From contig NZ_RWBG01000005.1 of NCBI RefSeq assembly GCF_003944795.1, forward strand, positions 1-64,000: a stretch of DNA of 64,000 nt, given 5' to 3'. The position numbers and the translations under genes are program-made. The stretch is from Mangrovimonas spongiae (lineage in GTDB: Bacteria; Bacteroidota; Bacteroidia; Flavobacteriales; Flavobacteriaceae). The notes beneath the pieces were generated by a model. That model saw only the letters and a program-made list of their open reading frames with translations. It made no database searches and was not told the DNA's origin. Below, in pieces: positions 53,035-63,400 of the stretch. Position 1 is the first letter of the stretch, and the number at the start of each line of letters is the position of its first letter.

Positions 53035-56000
53035 ATGTCATTGAACAATTCTACCTTTCTTCTTTCGAAGAATAGCAATTCAGTTTTTGTATTGCTTAAA
53101 CATTGTTGGTTTAATAACTTATTTAAGCCAATTAAACAGCTGGTTACTTTAGCTGTTATTATGAGCTTTTTCCTTATAGGAAATCATGCATTTTCTCAAA
53201 TCATTGTTGAATCTGGAACAATTTCTGCCGGATTTGGTGTTGATGCCGATGTGCAAACAGATGGCACATGGCGCATTTATGAAAATGGAAATTTATTAGA
53301 CCCTAATTCTGGTTCATCAGACGACTGGTTTCAAAATGACCCGTTGTTTTCTGGTGGCTCTGGACTTGGTGTAATAGATCAAACTTATTCACCCCCTTCT
53401 GGTAATGTAGAGTGGGAACCTAGAGTAGGTATGTCCCAAGATATATTCTATGTCGATCCAAATGGAAGACGTTGGCTAGACGGTGTATTCTTTCGTGATA
53501 CACATTGGGCACAAAGTGAAGATGATTTAAACATCTTTAAAACGGGTTCAAATAAAAATGCCGATAATCCTTCAACATGGAATGTTATTGAAGGCTCTAA
53601 TCCAGCTAAAAATGATATTATCGATGTTATGGCTCACTTAAGAAGAGAAGGAGCCGATTTTAATACACCTCTTTGGACGTTTATTGGTGCATCAACAAGA
53701 TCTGATGATGGATCATCTTACCTTGATTTTGAATTATACCGTACAGATTTGCAATATAGTGTAGCAACTGGCTTAACAGGTGTTGGGCCTGATGGCGGAC
53801 ATACATCATGGCAATTCGATGCCAACGGTAATATTACGGCATTAGGCGATGTCATTATTTCCTTAAATTTCGAAAATGGGGGAATTAACATAGATGGTCA
53901 TATTTATCTATGGGTACATCCTAGTGATTTGCCTAACGGAAGTATACTTGCAGCTAATGCAGCTCTTGATAGCAATCCATATATTAAATTTCGTTTTGTT
54001 GAAGGAGGCAATGGACAGGCTGTTTTTGAATCTGGAGACGGAGCAAATGGTTATGGTTATGCAGAGATTGAGTTAAAAACAGAAGGAACCACAGTAGCTT
54101 TTGCTTCAATTAATGGAGAAAATGAAACTGTAAATCCAAACATATCTGGAGATACACCTACTGGACCATGGAATACGTTATTTGGGCCTCAAGCAAACAC
54201 AGAAAATGTGTATTCTCAAAATTCTTTTGTAGAGTTTGGCTTGAACCTTACAGAAATAGGGTTAGATCAATCAACCGTTTTAGGAGCAGATTGCGATAAT
54301 TTATTTGGTCGTGTTGTTGTAAAAACACGTTCGTCTGCATCTTTTACGTCTGAATTAAAAGATATTGCTGGCCCATTCGATTTTGGAGATACTCCATCAA
54401 TAGATGTTACTATTGCTGGCGAAGATATTCCTTGTGGAGCAGAACCAGATCCAGTTACACTAGAAGCTAATCCTTTATTTGCATGTGATTTATGTGAGTA
54501 TCAATGGTATATAGGTGATCCTGAAAATGGCGGAACTGAAATAGAAGGTGCAACTAACTCAACTTTAGAAGTTACAACTCCTGGAGTTTATGGGGTACAA
54601 CTTGCAGCTCCTGGTTTAGGTGGTCCTGGAACAGGATGTCTAACGTATGATGTCTATGAAGTAGGCGTAGAAATACCAGAACCACTTTATGTAAATTGTC
54701 CTGAACCAGAAAATATAAATGTTTGTGCAACACAAGATGTTATTGATAATGCTTTATCAACATGGTTTGAAACATTTTCAGTAGAAGGTGGTGAATTACC
54801 TTACCAAACAGAAATTTGGACAGCAGATGGCGAAGAAATAGACCCAGAAACTTATGTGTTACCTGAATTTGATTCATGTACTGGTGGAAGTGTTGAAATT
54901 AGCTTAACTGTAATAGATCGTTGCGATCAAGAAGAAACTTGTACATCTACATTCATTGTTCTTCCTGATGATGTTGCACCAACAGGTACAGCGCCAGAAG
55001 GTGAAGCTAATCATAACGGATGTATGGCCGATGCCGAGAGTGAATTACCATTCGATGCTGATGCTGTCGCGTTAAACTACACAGATGACTGTAACGATGT
55101 TACCGTAAATCTAACAGATACAACAGTAACAGGAACAGACTGTGCATGGACATTAACTTACACATACGAAGTTGTAGACAACTGTGGTAATGCCTTAGAA
55201 GGTGAGGAGTTAATCCATAACGGAAGCGATCAAGACGCACCAACAGGCACAGCGCCAGAAGGAGAAGCTAATCATAACGGATGTATGGCTGATGCCGAGA
55301 GTGAATTACCATTCGATGCTGATGCTGTCGCGTTAAACTACACAGATGACTGTAACGATGTTACCGTAAATCTAACAGATACAACAGTAACAGGAACAGA
55401 TTGCGAGTGGACATTAACTTACACATACGAAGTTGTAGACAACTGTGGTAACGCCTTAGAAGGTGAGGAGTTAATCCATAATGGTAGTGATCAAACAGAT
55501 CCTGAAATTGTTCTTCCTGAAATAGAAACAACATTATGTAATGATGATTTCCCAGAAACATTATCGGCAACTTGGACAGATAACTGTGCTGCTGGTGGAA
55601 CATTAGTAGTGTCTGGAAGCAACTTCATTCAAGGAGATTGCGTTCAATATCAAGATTATGTGTTAACAGCAACTGATAATTGTGGTAACTCTGTAACAGA
55701 AACTATTACTATAGAAAGATATTATGATAAGTATGATCAATGTGAAACAGCTTTTGGAGCCGATCCAAATGGAAATAGTAATTGCTTTATAAACGATGGA
55801 TTCTCACGTTGGGGATGGTATAATCACTACGAGGAAGAAGGTGTTTATGTTGTAGATTTATTTGCTGGTGCAGCACATTGTGATACTGCTAATGGTACTC
55901 ATGTAGGTACTGCTGAAATAGCATACTTAAATGGAGAAGTTACTGTAACATATACAATGAATAGTTCTGGAGATAACTGGTATAACTTTGTTATGAATGA

Positions 56001-56574
56001 AGCTCATGTATATGTAGGTTGCGGAGAATATCCTCAATTAAATGGAGAAGATACTGTTGCTCCTGGTCAATATACTGTAGTGGCTGATAATTTAAATCAT
56101 GTTACAGAATATACAGTAGGACCTATTGCAGCTTCGGGACCAATAAATGTTATTGTACATGCCGTAACTTGTGAGGTAGTTTGTCATTGTTCACCATGGA
56201 CTACTGGAGAGTTTATTCCGGATGCAGGTAGCTATGAGGCAATAGATTGTGCTCCTGATGAGAGTGGTGATGATAGTGTTAGAGATTTATCTTTATCAAA
56301 TGATATTAACTTTACCGCTTATCCTGTACCATTTGATGAAGTAGTGAATATTTCTTACAAGTTTGATTACAATACTGATGTAACTATTGAAGTTTATGAT
56401 ATTAAGGGTGCTTTAGTTAAGAGCATTAGTAATAAAAACTATATGGCTAATACATCTGGTATAACTAAGATTGATCTTAGCAGAGCAGATGATCAAATGT
56501 ACTTTGTGAGATTAACAACTAATAAAGGAGTCTTTACTAAGAAGATAGTATCCTCTAGTCCAGAAAGACGATAA
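53035..56574 (+). CDS. Large secreted HYR-like protein with T9SS type A sorting domain
   Basis: 1179 aa. The signal peptide is long (about 55 residues) with an extended polar start before LAVIMSFFLIGNHAFSQ. Residues about 56-470 form an N-terminal domain common in flavobacterial surface proteins (VRRWLDGVFFRDTHW-like, KTRSSASFTSELKDIAGPF). About 480-545 are Ig-like (YQWYIGD), about 560-950 are Cys-paired HYR-like modules including two nearly identical 87-aa copies, about 955-1090 a further domain with six or more Cys, and the last ~80 residues a type A sorting domain (AYPVPFDEVVNISYKF, VYDIKGALVKS, YFVRLTTNKGVFTKKI). Secreted through T9SS and probably cell-surface attached. It uses a different sorting type from the SprB-like cluster. 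Ligand unknown. Confidence 0.9.
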   Translation: MSLNNSTFLLSKNSNSVFVLLKHCWFNNLFKPIKQLVTLAVIMSFFLIGNHAFSQIIVESGTISAGFGVDADVQTDGTWRIYENGNLLDPNSGSSDDWFQNDPLFSGGSGLGVIDQTYSPPSGNVEWEPRVGMSQDIFYVDPNGRRWLDGVFFRDTHWAQSEDDLNIFKTGSNKNADNPSTWNVIEGSNPAKNDIIDVMAHLRREGADFNTPLWTFIGASTRSDDGSSYLDFELYRTDLQYSVATGLTGVGPDGGHTSWQFDANGNITALGDVIISLNFENGGINIDGHIYLWVHPSDLPNGSILAANAALDSNPYIKFRFVEGGNGQAVFESGDGANGYGYAEIELKTEGTTVAFASINGENETVNPNISGDTPTGPWNTLFGPQANTENVYSQNSFVEFGLNLTEIGLDQSTVLGADCDNLFGRVVVKTRSSASFTSELKDIAGPFDFGDTPSIDVTIAGEDIPCGAEPDPVTLEANPLFACDLCEYQWYIGDPENGGTEIEGATNSTLEVTTPGVYGVQLAAPGLGGPGTGCLTYDVYEVGVEIPEPLYVNCPEPENINVCATQDVIDNALSTWFETFSVEGGELPYQTEIWTADGEEIDPETYVLPEFDSCTGGSVEISLTVIDRCDQEETCTSTFIVLPDDVAPTGTAPEGEANHNGCMADAESELPFDADAVALNYTDDCNDVTVNLTDTTVTGTDCAWTLTYTYEVVDNCGNALEGEELIHNGSDQDAPTGTAPEGEANHNGCMADAESELPFDADAVALNYTDDCNDVTVNLTDTTVTGTDCEWTLTYTYEVVDNCGNALEGEELIHNGSDQTDPEIVLPEIETTLCNDDFPETLSATWTDNCAAGGTLVVSGSNFIQGDCVQYQDYVLTATDNCGNSVTETITIERYYDKYDQCETAFGADPNGNSNCFINDGFSRWGWYNHYEEEGVYVVDLFAGAAHCDTANGTHVGTAEIAYLNGEVTVTYTMNSSGDNWYNFVMNEAHVYVGCGEYPQLNGEDTVAPGQYTVVADNLNHVTEYTVGPIAASGPINVIVHAVTCEVVCHCSPWTTGEFIPDAGSYEAIDCAPDESGDDSVRDLSLSNDINFTAYPVPFDEVVNISYKFDYNTDVTIEVYDIKGALVKSISNKNYMANTSGITKIDLSRADDQMYFVRLTTNKGVFTKKIVSSSPERR
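54976..55497 (+). repeat. 261-bp tandem duplication (87-aa unit) in the type A T9SS protein
   Basis: Two adjacent copies at 54976-55236 and 55237-55497, in frame, differing at roughly ten mostly silent bases (for example GCATGG versus GAGTGG, the one clear coding change, Ala to Glu). The unit starts at APTGTAPEGEANHNGC and ends at LIHNGSDQ. Confidence 0.95.
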
Positions 56575-56597
56575 TAATTAGTATTGTTTAAATAGAT

Positions 56598-56635
56598 GAA
56601 GAGCGATTGTTATAACAATCGCTCTTCTTTTTTTA
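56598..56635 (+). terminator. Strong terminator after the 1179-aa protein gene
   Basis: A 14-bp perfect inverted repeat GAAGAGCGATTGTT / AACAATCGCTCTTC (56598-56611, 56614-56627) followed by eight T. Confidence 0.92.
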
Positions 56636-56670
56636 TAGAGAATGTAGATTCAATAATCTAAAATAAAAAA

Positions 56671-56690
56671 GCCTGAGGATTTCCTCAGGC
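56671..56690. terminator. Bidirectional terminator after clpC
   Basis: Stem GCCTGAGG / CCTCAGGC with a 4-nt loop, flanked by A and T runs. It lies 35 bp after the clpC stop and terminates clpC on the minus strand. Confidence 0.9.
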
Positions 56691-56724
56691 TTTTTATATC
56701 GTATTAAAACTGTACTATAAGTTA

Positions 56725-59271
56725 TTAAGATTCGGTTTTTTCTTCAGGTTTATCAATAGTAACAGTCAATTCTTGAGATTTTTTGTCTAAATCCATGCTA
56801 ATTTTATCGCCTTCTTGAATGTTGGAGTTAATAATTTCTTCAGCCAAACGATCTTCAATATACTTTTGAATAGCTCTTTTTAAAGGTCTTGCTCCATATT
56901 GTTTATCAAACCCTTTTTCTGCAATATAATCTTTTGCTTTTTTAGTTAGACTTAAGTTATAGCCTAAGCTTTTAATTCTAACAAATAGCTTTTCAAGTTC
57001 AATATCGATAATCTTGATAATGTCTTCTTTTTCAAGAGCATTAAACACAACAACATCATCAATTCTATTTAAAAATTCTGGGGCAAATGCTTTTTTTAGG
57101 GCATTTTCTATCACGCTTCTAGCATTAGCATCGGCTTGAGCCTTTTGTGCTGATGTACCAAAGCCAACTCCTGTACCAAAATCTTTAAGTTTTCGTGCTC
57201 CAATATTGGACGTCATAATGATAATAGTATTTCTAAAATCTATTTTTCTTCCAAGACTATCGGTTAAATAACCATCATCAAGCACTTGTAAAAGCATATT
57301 AAAAACATCTGGATGCGCTTTTTCAATTTCATCTAGAAGTACAACAGAGTATGGTTTGCGTCTTACTTTTTCGGTAAGCTGACCACCTTCTTCATACCCA
57401 ACGTACCCTGGAGGCGCACCAACTAATCTAGAAATAGCAAATTTTTCCATGTACTCACTCATATCTATTCTAATGAGTGAATCTTCACTATCAAATAATT
57501 GTTTAGAAAGTACTTTGGCTAACTGCGTTTTCCCAACGCCTGTTTGTCCTAAAAATATAAACGACCCGATAGGTTTATTAGGATCTTTAAGCCCAGCACG
57601 ATTACGCTGTATGGCTTTAACCACTTTAGAGACGGCTTCGTCTTGACCAATAACTCTTCCTTTTATAAGTTCAGGAAGTTTGGCAAGTTTATTACTTTCT
57701 GTTTGTGCAATTCTGTTTACAGGAATACCTGTCATCATAGACACAACGTCTGCAACATTGTCTTCGGTTACAATTTCGCGATGTAATTTGGTTTCTTCTT
57801 CCCATTTTTCTTGTGCAATAGCTAATTCTTTCTCTAGACGCTTTTCGTCATCACGCAACTTAGCCGCTTCTTCATACTTTTGCTTTTTAACAACCGATGT
57901 TTTTGTTTCTTTAACTTCTTCTAGTTGTTTTTCAAGGTCAAGTACTTGCTTAGGAACATCTATATTTTTAATATGTACGCGCGATCCAGCTTCGTCTAAA
58001 GCATCGATAGCTTTGTCTGGTAAGAAACGGTCGGTCATGTATCTATTGGTTAATTTTACACAAGCTTCAATGGCTTCTGGTGTATAATCAACATTATGAT
58101 GTTCTTCGTATTTTTCTTTAATATTATTGAGTATTTCTATGGTTTCGTCCACAGAAGTTGGCTCCACAATGACTTTTTGGAAACGACGTTCTAGAGCACC
58201 ATCTTTTTCAATATATTGTCTGTATTCATCTAGGGTAGTGGCTCCAATACATTGAATTTCACCTCTTGCTAAGGCGGGTTTAAACATGTTAGAGGCGTCT
58301 AAGCTTCCAGTAGCACCACCAGCACCAACAATAGTATGAATTTCATCTATAAAAAGAATAATGTCGTCATTCTTTTCTAGTTCATTCATAACAGCTTTCA
58401 TACGTTCTTCAAATTGCCCGCGATACTTTGTTCCTGCAACTAAACTGGCTAAATCTAGAGTAACAACACGTTTTCCAAATAGAATTCTAGAGACTTTACG
58501 TTTTACAATTCTATTGGCTAAGCCTTCGGCAATGGCACTTTTACCAACGCCAGGTTCACCAATTAAAAGCGGGTTGTTTTTCTTTCTTCTGCTTAATACT
58601 TGCGATACGCGTTCTATTTCCTTTTCACGCCCAACAACAGGATCTAGTTTGCCTTCTTCTGCTAAAGCGGTTAAATCTCTTCCAAAATTATCTAGAACAG
58701 GTGTTTTAGACTTTTTATTTGGTTTTGAAGACGGTGAGTTAAATAAATTGTCTTTAGAGTCGTCGTTGGTAGATGCGTCTTCATCGCCAAAAGTTTCGGC
58801 TCTTGGTTCTATATATTCGTCGTCGTTTGTTATCATAAGTTTAAACTGTTCTTTAACGTTATCGTAATCTACCTTTAATTTATTAAGCAGTTTTGTTGTT
58901 GGGTCATTTTCGTTTCTTAAAATGCACAACAGCAAATGAGCGGTATTGATAGAGTTACTTTGAAATAACTTAGCTTCTAAAAATGTTGTTTTTAGAGCGC
59001 GTTCTGCCTGTCTTGTTAAATGCAGGTTTTTCTTCTCGTTAGAAGTAACGGTAACATTAGGGTTGGCAGGGCTTAGTATTTCAACCTTTCTTCTTAAATG
59101 GTTTAAATCTATTTCCAGCGCATTTAATATATTTATAGCTTTGCCACTGCCATCTCGTAATAATCCAAGCATTAAGTGTTCTGTGCCAATAAAATCATGA
59201 CCTAATCTTAATGCTTCTTCTTTACTAAAAGCAATAACATCTTTTACTCGTGGTGAAAAATTATCATCCAT
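56725..59271 (-). CDS. clpC: ATP-dependent Clp protease ATP-binding subunit ClpC
   Basis: 848 aa. A Hsp100 unfoldase that feeds substrates to ClpP. Two Clp_N repeats are at residues about 1-145 (RLGHDFIGTEHLMLGLLRD, LTRQAERAL, NTAHLLLCILR). AAA-1 starts near 205 with Walker A GEPGVGKSA and Walker B IILFIDEIH. A UVR-like coiled insertion (VKKQKYEEAAKLRDDEKRLEKEL) marks it as ClpC rather than ClpB. AAA-2 has Walker A GQTGVGKT and YVGYEEGGQLTE, and the C-terminal D2-small domain ends the protein. The acidic, Ser-rich stretch at about 155-190 is a linker. clpP is not nearby. The start is supported by an unusually good ribosome binding site. Confidence 0.97.
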   Translation of the reverse strand: MDDNFSPRVKDVIAFSKEEALRLGHDFIGTEHLMLGLLRDGSGKAINILNALEIDLNHLRRKVEILSPANPNVTVTSNEKKNLHLTRQAERALKTTFLEAKLFQSNSINTAHLLLCILRNENDPTTKLLNKLKVDYDNVKEQFKLMITNDDEYIEPRAETFGDEDASTNDDSKDNLFNSPSSKPNKKSKTPVLDNFGRDLTALAEEGKLDPVVGREKEIERVSQVLSRRKKNNPLLIGEPGVGKSAIAEGLANRIVKRKVSRILFGKRVVTLDLASLVAGTKYRGQFEERMKAVMNELEKNDDIILFIDEIHTIVGAGGATGSLDASNMFKPALARGEIQCIGATTLDEYRQYIEKDGALERRFQKVIVEPTSVDETIEILNNIKEKYEEHHNVDYTPEAIEACVKLTNRYMTDRFLPDKAIDALDEAGSRVHIKNIDVPKQVLDLEKQLEEVKETKTSVVKKQKYEEAAKLRDDEKRLEKELAIAQEKWEEETKLHREIVTEDNVADVVSMMTGIPVNRIAQTESNKLAKLPELIKGRVIGQDEAVSKVVKAIQRNRAGLKDPNKPIGSFIFLGQTGVGKTQLAKVLSKQLFDSEDSLIRIDMSEYMEKFAISRLVGAPPGYVGYEEGGQLTEKVRRKPYSVVLLDEIEKAHPDVFNMLLQVLDDGYLTDSLGRKIDFRNTIIIMTSNIGARKLKDFGTGVGFGTSAQKAQADANARSVIENALKKAFAPEFLNRIDDVVVFNALEKEDIIKIIDIELEKLFVRIKSLGYNLSLTKKAKDYIAEKGFDKQYGARPLKRAIQKYIEDRLAEEIINSNIQEGDKISMDLDKKSQELTVTIDKPEEKTES

Positions 59272-59276
59272 AAAAA

Positions 59277-59285
59277 TCTCCTTTC
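59277..59285 (-). promoter_or_regulatory. Strong Shine-Dalgarno sequence before clpC
   Basis: The minus strand reads GAAAGGAGA, 5 nt upstream of the ATG at 59271. Other genes in the window mostly lack such a purine box, so it stands out and fixes the start. Confidence 0.7.
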
Positions 59286-59530
59286 AACATTAAATGTAAC
59301 ATAATTAAAGTAGCATAAGCAAATACTATACCTTAATTTAAACCAATAATTGATAAAGGACAAAAAAAACCTTATTATTTCAAAATTTTTAACATCTTAC
59401 TTATTAAATATAATATGTGAATATTGTTAATAAAAAAAACTAAAAAACATTATTGTACATCCTGCTGTTACTGATGAATTGGTTATATTAGCACGATGTG
59501 AAAAAATGAAAAAAACTAATTGATTTATAT

Positions 59531-62083
59531 ATGGCAGAAGGAGAAAAACTAATCCCTATTAACATTGAAGATGAAATGAAATCAGCCTACATTGATTACT
59601 CAATGTCGGTCATTGTGTCACGTGCCTTACCAGATGTGCGTGATGGATTAAAACCTGTTCATAGGAGAGTGCTTTTTGGTATGCACGAATTGGGTGTAAA
59701 ATCTAACAGTTCTTATAAAAAATCAGCAAGAATTGTTGGTGAAGTATTAGGTAAATATCACCCGCATGGTGATACTTCGGTATACGATACTATGGTGCGT
59801 ATGGCTCAAGAATGGAGTTTACGATATATGCTTGTTGATGGTCAAGGTAATTTTGGTTCGATAGATGGCGATAGCCCTGCGGCAATGCGTTATACCGAAG
59901 CTAGAATGCGAAAAATATCGGAAGATATGCTTGCCGATATTGATAAAGAAACAGTTGATCATAGACTAAACTTTGATGATACTCTAGAAGAACCAACCGT
60001 TTTACCAACGCGTATACCAGGTTTATTAGTTAATGGTGCTTCAGGTATTGCAGTTGGTATGGCTACAAATATGCCTCCGCACAACTTAACAGAAGTAGTA
60101 GATGGAACTGTTGCCTATATTGAAAATAATGATATTGAAATAGAAGAGCTTATAACTCATGTTAAAGCACCAGATTTCCCAACAGGAGGGATTATTTATG
60201 GTTACGATGGTGTTAAAGAAGCTTTTGAAACAGGCCGTGGAAAAATAGTTATGCGTGGTCGTGCTAATATAGAAGAAGTTAACGGTAGGGAATGTATTAT
60301 TGTTAACGAAATTCCTTATCAAGTCAATAAGGCAGATATGATTAAAAAAACTGCCGACTTAGTAAACGATAAAAAACTAGATGGTATTGCGACTATTCGT
60401 GATGAATCTGATAGAAATGGTATGCGTATTGTTTATGTTTTAAAACGCGATGCAATACCAAACATTGTATTAAATAAACTATACAAATACACAGCTTTAC
60501 AGTCTTCTTTTAGTGTTAATAACATTGCTTTAGTTAATGGAAGGCCACAATTACTTAACCTTAAAGATTTAATTCACCATTTTGTTGAACACAGACACGA
60601 AGTTGTTGTGCGTCGTACAAAGTATGAATTACGTAAAGCCGAAGAACGCGCTCATATTCTTGAAGGATTAATTATAGCTTCGGATAATATTGATGAAGTA
60701 ATTGCGCTAATACGAGCATCATCAAATGCCGAAGAAGCTAGAGAAAAATTAATAGAGCGCTTTAAATTAACCGAAATTCAGGCAAGAGCCATTGTAGAAA
60801 TGCGCTTACGTCAATTAACAGGACTAGAGCAAGATAAACTGCGTTCAGAATATGATGAACTTTTAAAAACTATAGAAGACCTTAAAGATATCCTAGACAA
60901 AAAGGATAGACGTATGGAAATCATTAAAAATGAGCTTTTAGAAGTTAGAGATAAATATGGTGATGAGCGTCGTTCTACTATCGAATATGCCGGAGGTGAT
61001 TTAAGCATAGAAGACATGATTCCTAATGAGAAAGTAGTTATTACAATTTCTCATGCAGGTTATATAAAAAGAACCCCATTATCGGAATATAAAACACAAA
61101 ATAGAGGAGGCGTTGGCCAAAAGGCATCAACTACCAGAAATGAAGATTTCCTTGAAGATATTTTTGTAGGAACAAATCATCAATATATGATTTTCTTTAC
61201 ACAAAAAGGAAAATGCTTTTGGATGCGTGTATACGAAATTCCTGAAGGTACTAAAACATCTAAAGGTAGAGCGATTCAAAACCTAATCAATATTGAGCAA
61301 GATGATAAAGTAAAAGCCTTTATCTGTACGCAAGATCTTAAAGATGAGGAGTATATAAATAACCATTTTGTAATTATGGCCACAAAAAAAGGTCAGGTTA
61401 AGAAAACATCTCTAGAACAATACTCTCGTCCTAGAACTAATGGTATTAACGCCATTACTATTAAAGAAGGTGATGAGTTATTAGAAGCTAAATTAACCAC
61501 AGGAGATAGCCAAGTTATGTTAGCGGTAAAATCAGGAAAAGCTATTCGTTTTGAAGAAAGTAAAACCAGACCAATGGGTAGAAATGCCTCAGGGGTTAGA
61601 GGAATTACTTTAGCAAACGATAAAGATGAAGTGGTTGGCATGATTACTATAAATAACCCGCAAGAAGAAACCGTTTTAGTAGTTTCTGAAAATGGTTACG
61701 GAAAACGTACCTTTATAGATGATCCTGAAACAGGTGAAGAAATTTACCGTGTAACAAACCGTGGAGGAAAAGGTGTTAAAACTATTTCGGTGACTGATAA
61801 AACAGGAAGTTTGGTAGCCATTAAAAGTGTATCTGATAAAGATGGCTTAATGATTATTAACAAATCTGGTATAGCCATTAGAATGGATATAGCCGATTTA
61901 CGTACCATGGGTAGAGCTACACAAGGAGTTAAATTAATAAACTTAAAGAATGATGACTCAATTGCTGCCGTTGCTAAAGTTGTTTACGATGAAGATTCTA
62001 TTGAAGGGGAAGAAATAGATGACACTATAGAGGATGGCACAGCTATTGATAGTAATCAAAAAGAAAACAATAACGAAAACTAA
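59531..62083 (+). CDS. gyrA: DNA gyrase subunit A
   Basis: 850 aa. Breaks and rejoins DNA in the A2B2 gyrase that introduces negative supercoils. The catalytic tyrosine is Y121 in [10 protein letters not shown]. The quinolone pocket reads [11 protein letters not shown]: the residue equivalent to E. coli Ser83 is Thr82 and the Asp87 equivalent (D86) is kept. The C-terminal half has six beta-pinwheel blades ([63 protein letters not shown]). The GyrA box, usually QRRGGKG, reads TNRGGKG. The acidic C-terminal tail ([16 protein letters not shown]) is Bacteroidota-typical. The TPR gene follows after 12 bp. Confidence 0.97.
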   Translation: MAEGEKLIPINIEDEMKSAYIDYSMSVIVSRALPDVRDGLKPVHRRVLFGMHELGVKSNSSYKKSARIVGEVLGKYHPHGDTSVYDTMVRMAQEWSLRYMLVDGQGNFGSIDGDSPAAMRYTEARMRKISEDMLADIDKETVDHRLNFDDTLEEPTVLPTRIPGLLVNGASGIAVGMATNMPPHNLTEVVDGTVAYIENNDIEIEELITHVKAPDFPTGGIIYGYDGVKEAFETGRGKIVMRGRANIEEVNGRECIIVNEIPYQVNKADMIKKTADLVNDKKLDGIATIRDESDRNGMRIVYVLKRDAIPNIVLNKLYKYTALQSSFSVNNIALVNGRPQLLNLKDLIHHFVEHRHEVVVRRTKYELRKAEERAHILEGLIIASDNIDEVIALIRASSNAEEAREKLIERFKLTEIQARAIVEMRLRQLTGLEQDKLRSEYDELLKTIEDLKDILDKKDRRMEIIKNELLEVRDKYGDERRSTIEYAGGDLSIEDMIPNEKVVITISHAGYIKRTPLSEYKTQNRGGVGQKASTTRNEDFLEDIFVGTNHQYMIFFTQKGKCFWMRVYEIPEGTKTSKGRAIQNLINIEQDDKVKAFICTQDLKDEEYINNHFVIMATKKGQVKKTSLEQYSRPRTNGINAITIKEGDELLEAKLTTGDSQVMLAVKSGKAIRFEESKTRPMGRNASGVRGITLANDKDEVVGMITINNPQEETVLVVSENGYGKRTFIDDPETGEEIYRVTNRGGKGVKTISVTDKTGSLVAIKSVSDKDGLMIINKSGIAIRMDIADLRTMGRATQGVKLINLKNDDSIAAVAKVVYDEDSIEGEEIDDTIEDGTAIDSNQKENNNEN

Positions 62084-62095
62084 AACTTTAAAAAA

Positions 62096-63343
62096 ATGAA
62101 AAAACAAATTGTAGTTGCTTTAGCACTTGCAATAACAAGCTTTTCTTTTTCTCAGAAAAAAGAGTTAAGAAAAGCAGAAAAAGCTGTTGATGGAAATAAT
62201 TATGCTGAAGCCAAAACTTTGTTAAAACAAGTAAGTGGTATGTTGCCATCAATGGATCAAGATTTAAAGGCTAAATACCATTATCTTATGGCAGCAGCAC
62301 TTTATGCTAATGGTACCGCAAATGATTCTGATATAAAATCGGCACTTTCTAGCCTATCTAATGTAGAAGGCGATTATGAAAAAGAATCTTTAGAGCTTAG
62401 AAGCAACATGCTACAGAGCTTTCTAACTAAAGGAAACAAAGCTTACGAAGGTAAAGCTTATGGAGAAGCTTCCAAATATTTTGAAAATGCCTACAGAGTG
62501 TCTTCACAAGATACATTATACTTATACAATTCTGCAATTATGGCAGTAACAGTTCAAGATTATGACAGAGCTCTTGATTTATACGGTGAACTAAGAGATA
62601 TAGGTTATGTTGGTGTTCAATATCAATATTTTGCAGTAAACAAAGAAACTGGAGAAGAAGAAATGTTTGCAAGTAAAGATGTTAGAGATGTATCTGTAAA
62701 AACAGGGAGCCACATTAAACCAACAGAAAAGCAAACAGAACCAAAAAATGCTGAAATTGTTAAAAATATTGCTTTAATTTATATTGAAAAGGGTGAAAAG
62801 GAAAAAGCTTTAGAAGCTATGAGAGATGCAAGAGCATCAAATCCAGACGATTTAAACCTACTATTATCTGAGGCTAATTTACATCTTCAATTAGACAATA
62901 AAAAAGAGTTTCAAGCTTTATTACAAGAAGCAACAAAAAGAGACCCTAATAATGCAGAATTACAATTTAATTTGGGTGTTATCGCTCAAGAATCTGGAGA
63001 TGTAGAGTCAGCCAAGAAATATTACCAAAAAGCCATTGAGTTAGATCCAAATTTTAATAACGCGCAAATTAATATGGCTGCATTATTATTAAGTAGAGAG
63101 GAAAGTATTATTGAAGAAATGAACGGTCTTGGAAGTTCGGCTGCTGATAACAAGCGTTATGATGAGTTGCAAGAAGAAAGAATACAATTATTTAAAAGTG
63201 CTATTCCATATTTAGAGACCGTATTAAATAACGATCCAGATAATATAGGAGCGGCACAAACATTAATGAATATTTACAGTGCTATAGGAGATACTGCTAA
63301 GTATAAAGCCATGAAAGCTAAAGTGGAATCTATGGGTAATTAA
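62096..63343 (+). CDS. Secreted tetratricopeptide repeat protein
   Basis: 415 aa with a signal peptide (MKKQIVVALALAITSFSFSQ). TPR helices run through most of the mature protein (LRKAEKAVDGNNYAEAKTLLKQV, YGEASKYFENAYRVSSQDTLYLYNSAIMA, NAEIVKNIALIYIEKGEKEKALEAMRDARASNPDD, LQFNLGVIAQESGDVESAKKYYQKAIELDPNFNNA). It probably acts as a protein-binding scaffold in the periplasm. It follows gyrA by 12 bp, so the two are likely co-transcribed, an arrangement I believe recurs in Flavobacteriia. No enzymatic domain seen. Confidence 0.88.
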   Translation: MKKQIVVALALAITSFSFSQKKELRKAEKAVDGNNYAEAKTLLKQVSGMLPSMDQDLKAKYHYLMAAALYANGTANDSDIKSALSSLSNVEGDYEKESLELRSNMLQSFLTKGNKAYEGKAYGEASKYFENAYRVSSQDTLYLYNSAIMAVTVQDYDRALDLYGELRDIGYVGVQYQYFAVNKETGEEEMFASKDVRDVSVKTGSHIKPTEKQTEPKNAEIVKNIALIYIEKGEKEKALEAMRDARASNPDDLNLLLSEANLHLQLDNKKEFQALLQEATKRDPNNAELQFNLGVIAQESGDVESAKKYYQKAIELDPNFNNAQINMAALLLSREESIIEEMNGLGSSAADNKRYDELQEERIQLFKSAIPYLETVLNNDPDNIGAAQTLMNIYSAIGDTAKYKAMKAKVESMGN

Positions 63344-63367
63344 TCTATACCTCTCAAAGTGTTAATA

Positions 63368-63398
63368 AAAAAAGCCGCTAAATTATAGCGGCTTTTTT
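63368..63398. terminator. Bidirectional intrinsic terminator
   Basis: A 13-bp stem AAAAAAGCCGCTA / TAGCGGCTTTTTT with an AATTA loop, shared by the TPR gene (+) and the NlpC/P60 gene (-), whose stop is at 63401. Confidence 0.93.
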
Positions 63399-63400
63399 TA

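Noticed and set aside
58361-58867. A 168-codon plus-strand ORF opposite clpC
   Set aside because: Shadow of the AAA-1 region; composition is the complement of conserved codons.
59760-59790. Thr82 in the GyrA quinolone pocket as a resistance mutation
   Set aside because: Thr at the Ser83-equivalent position is natural in many species, so it is not evidence of resistance.
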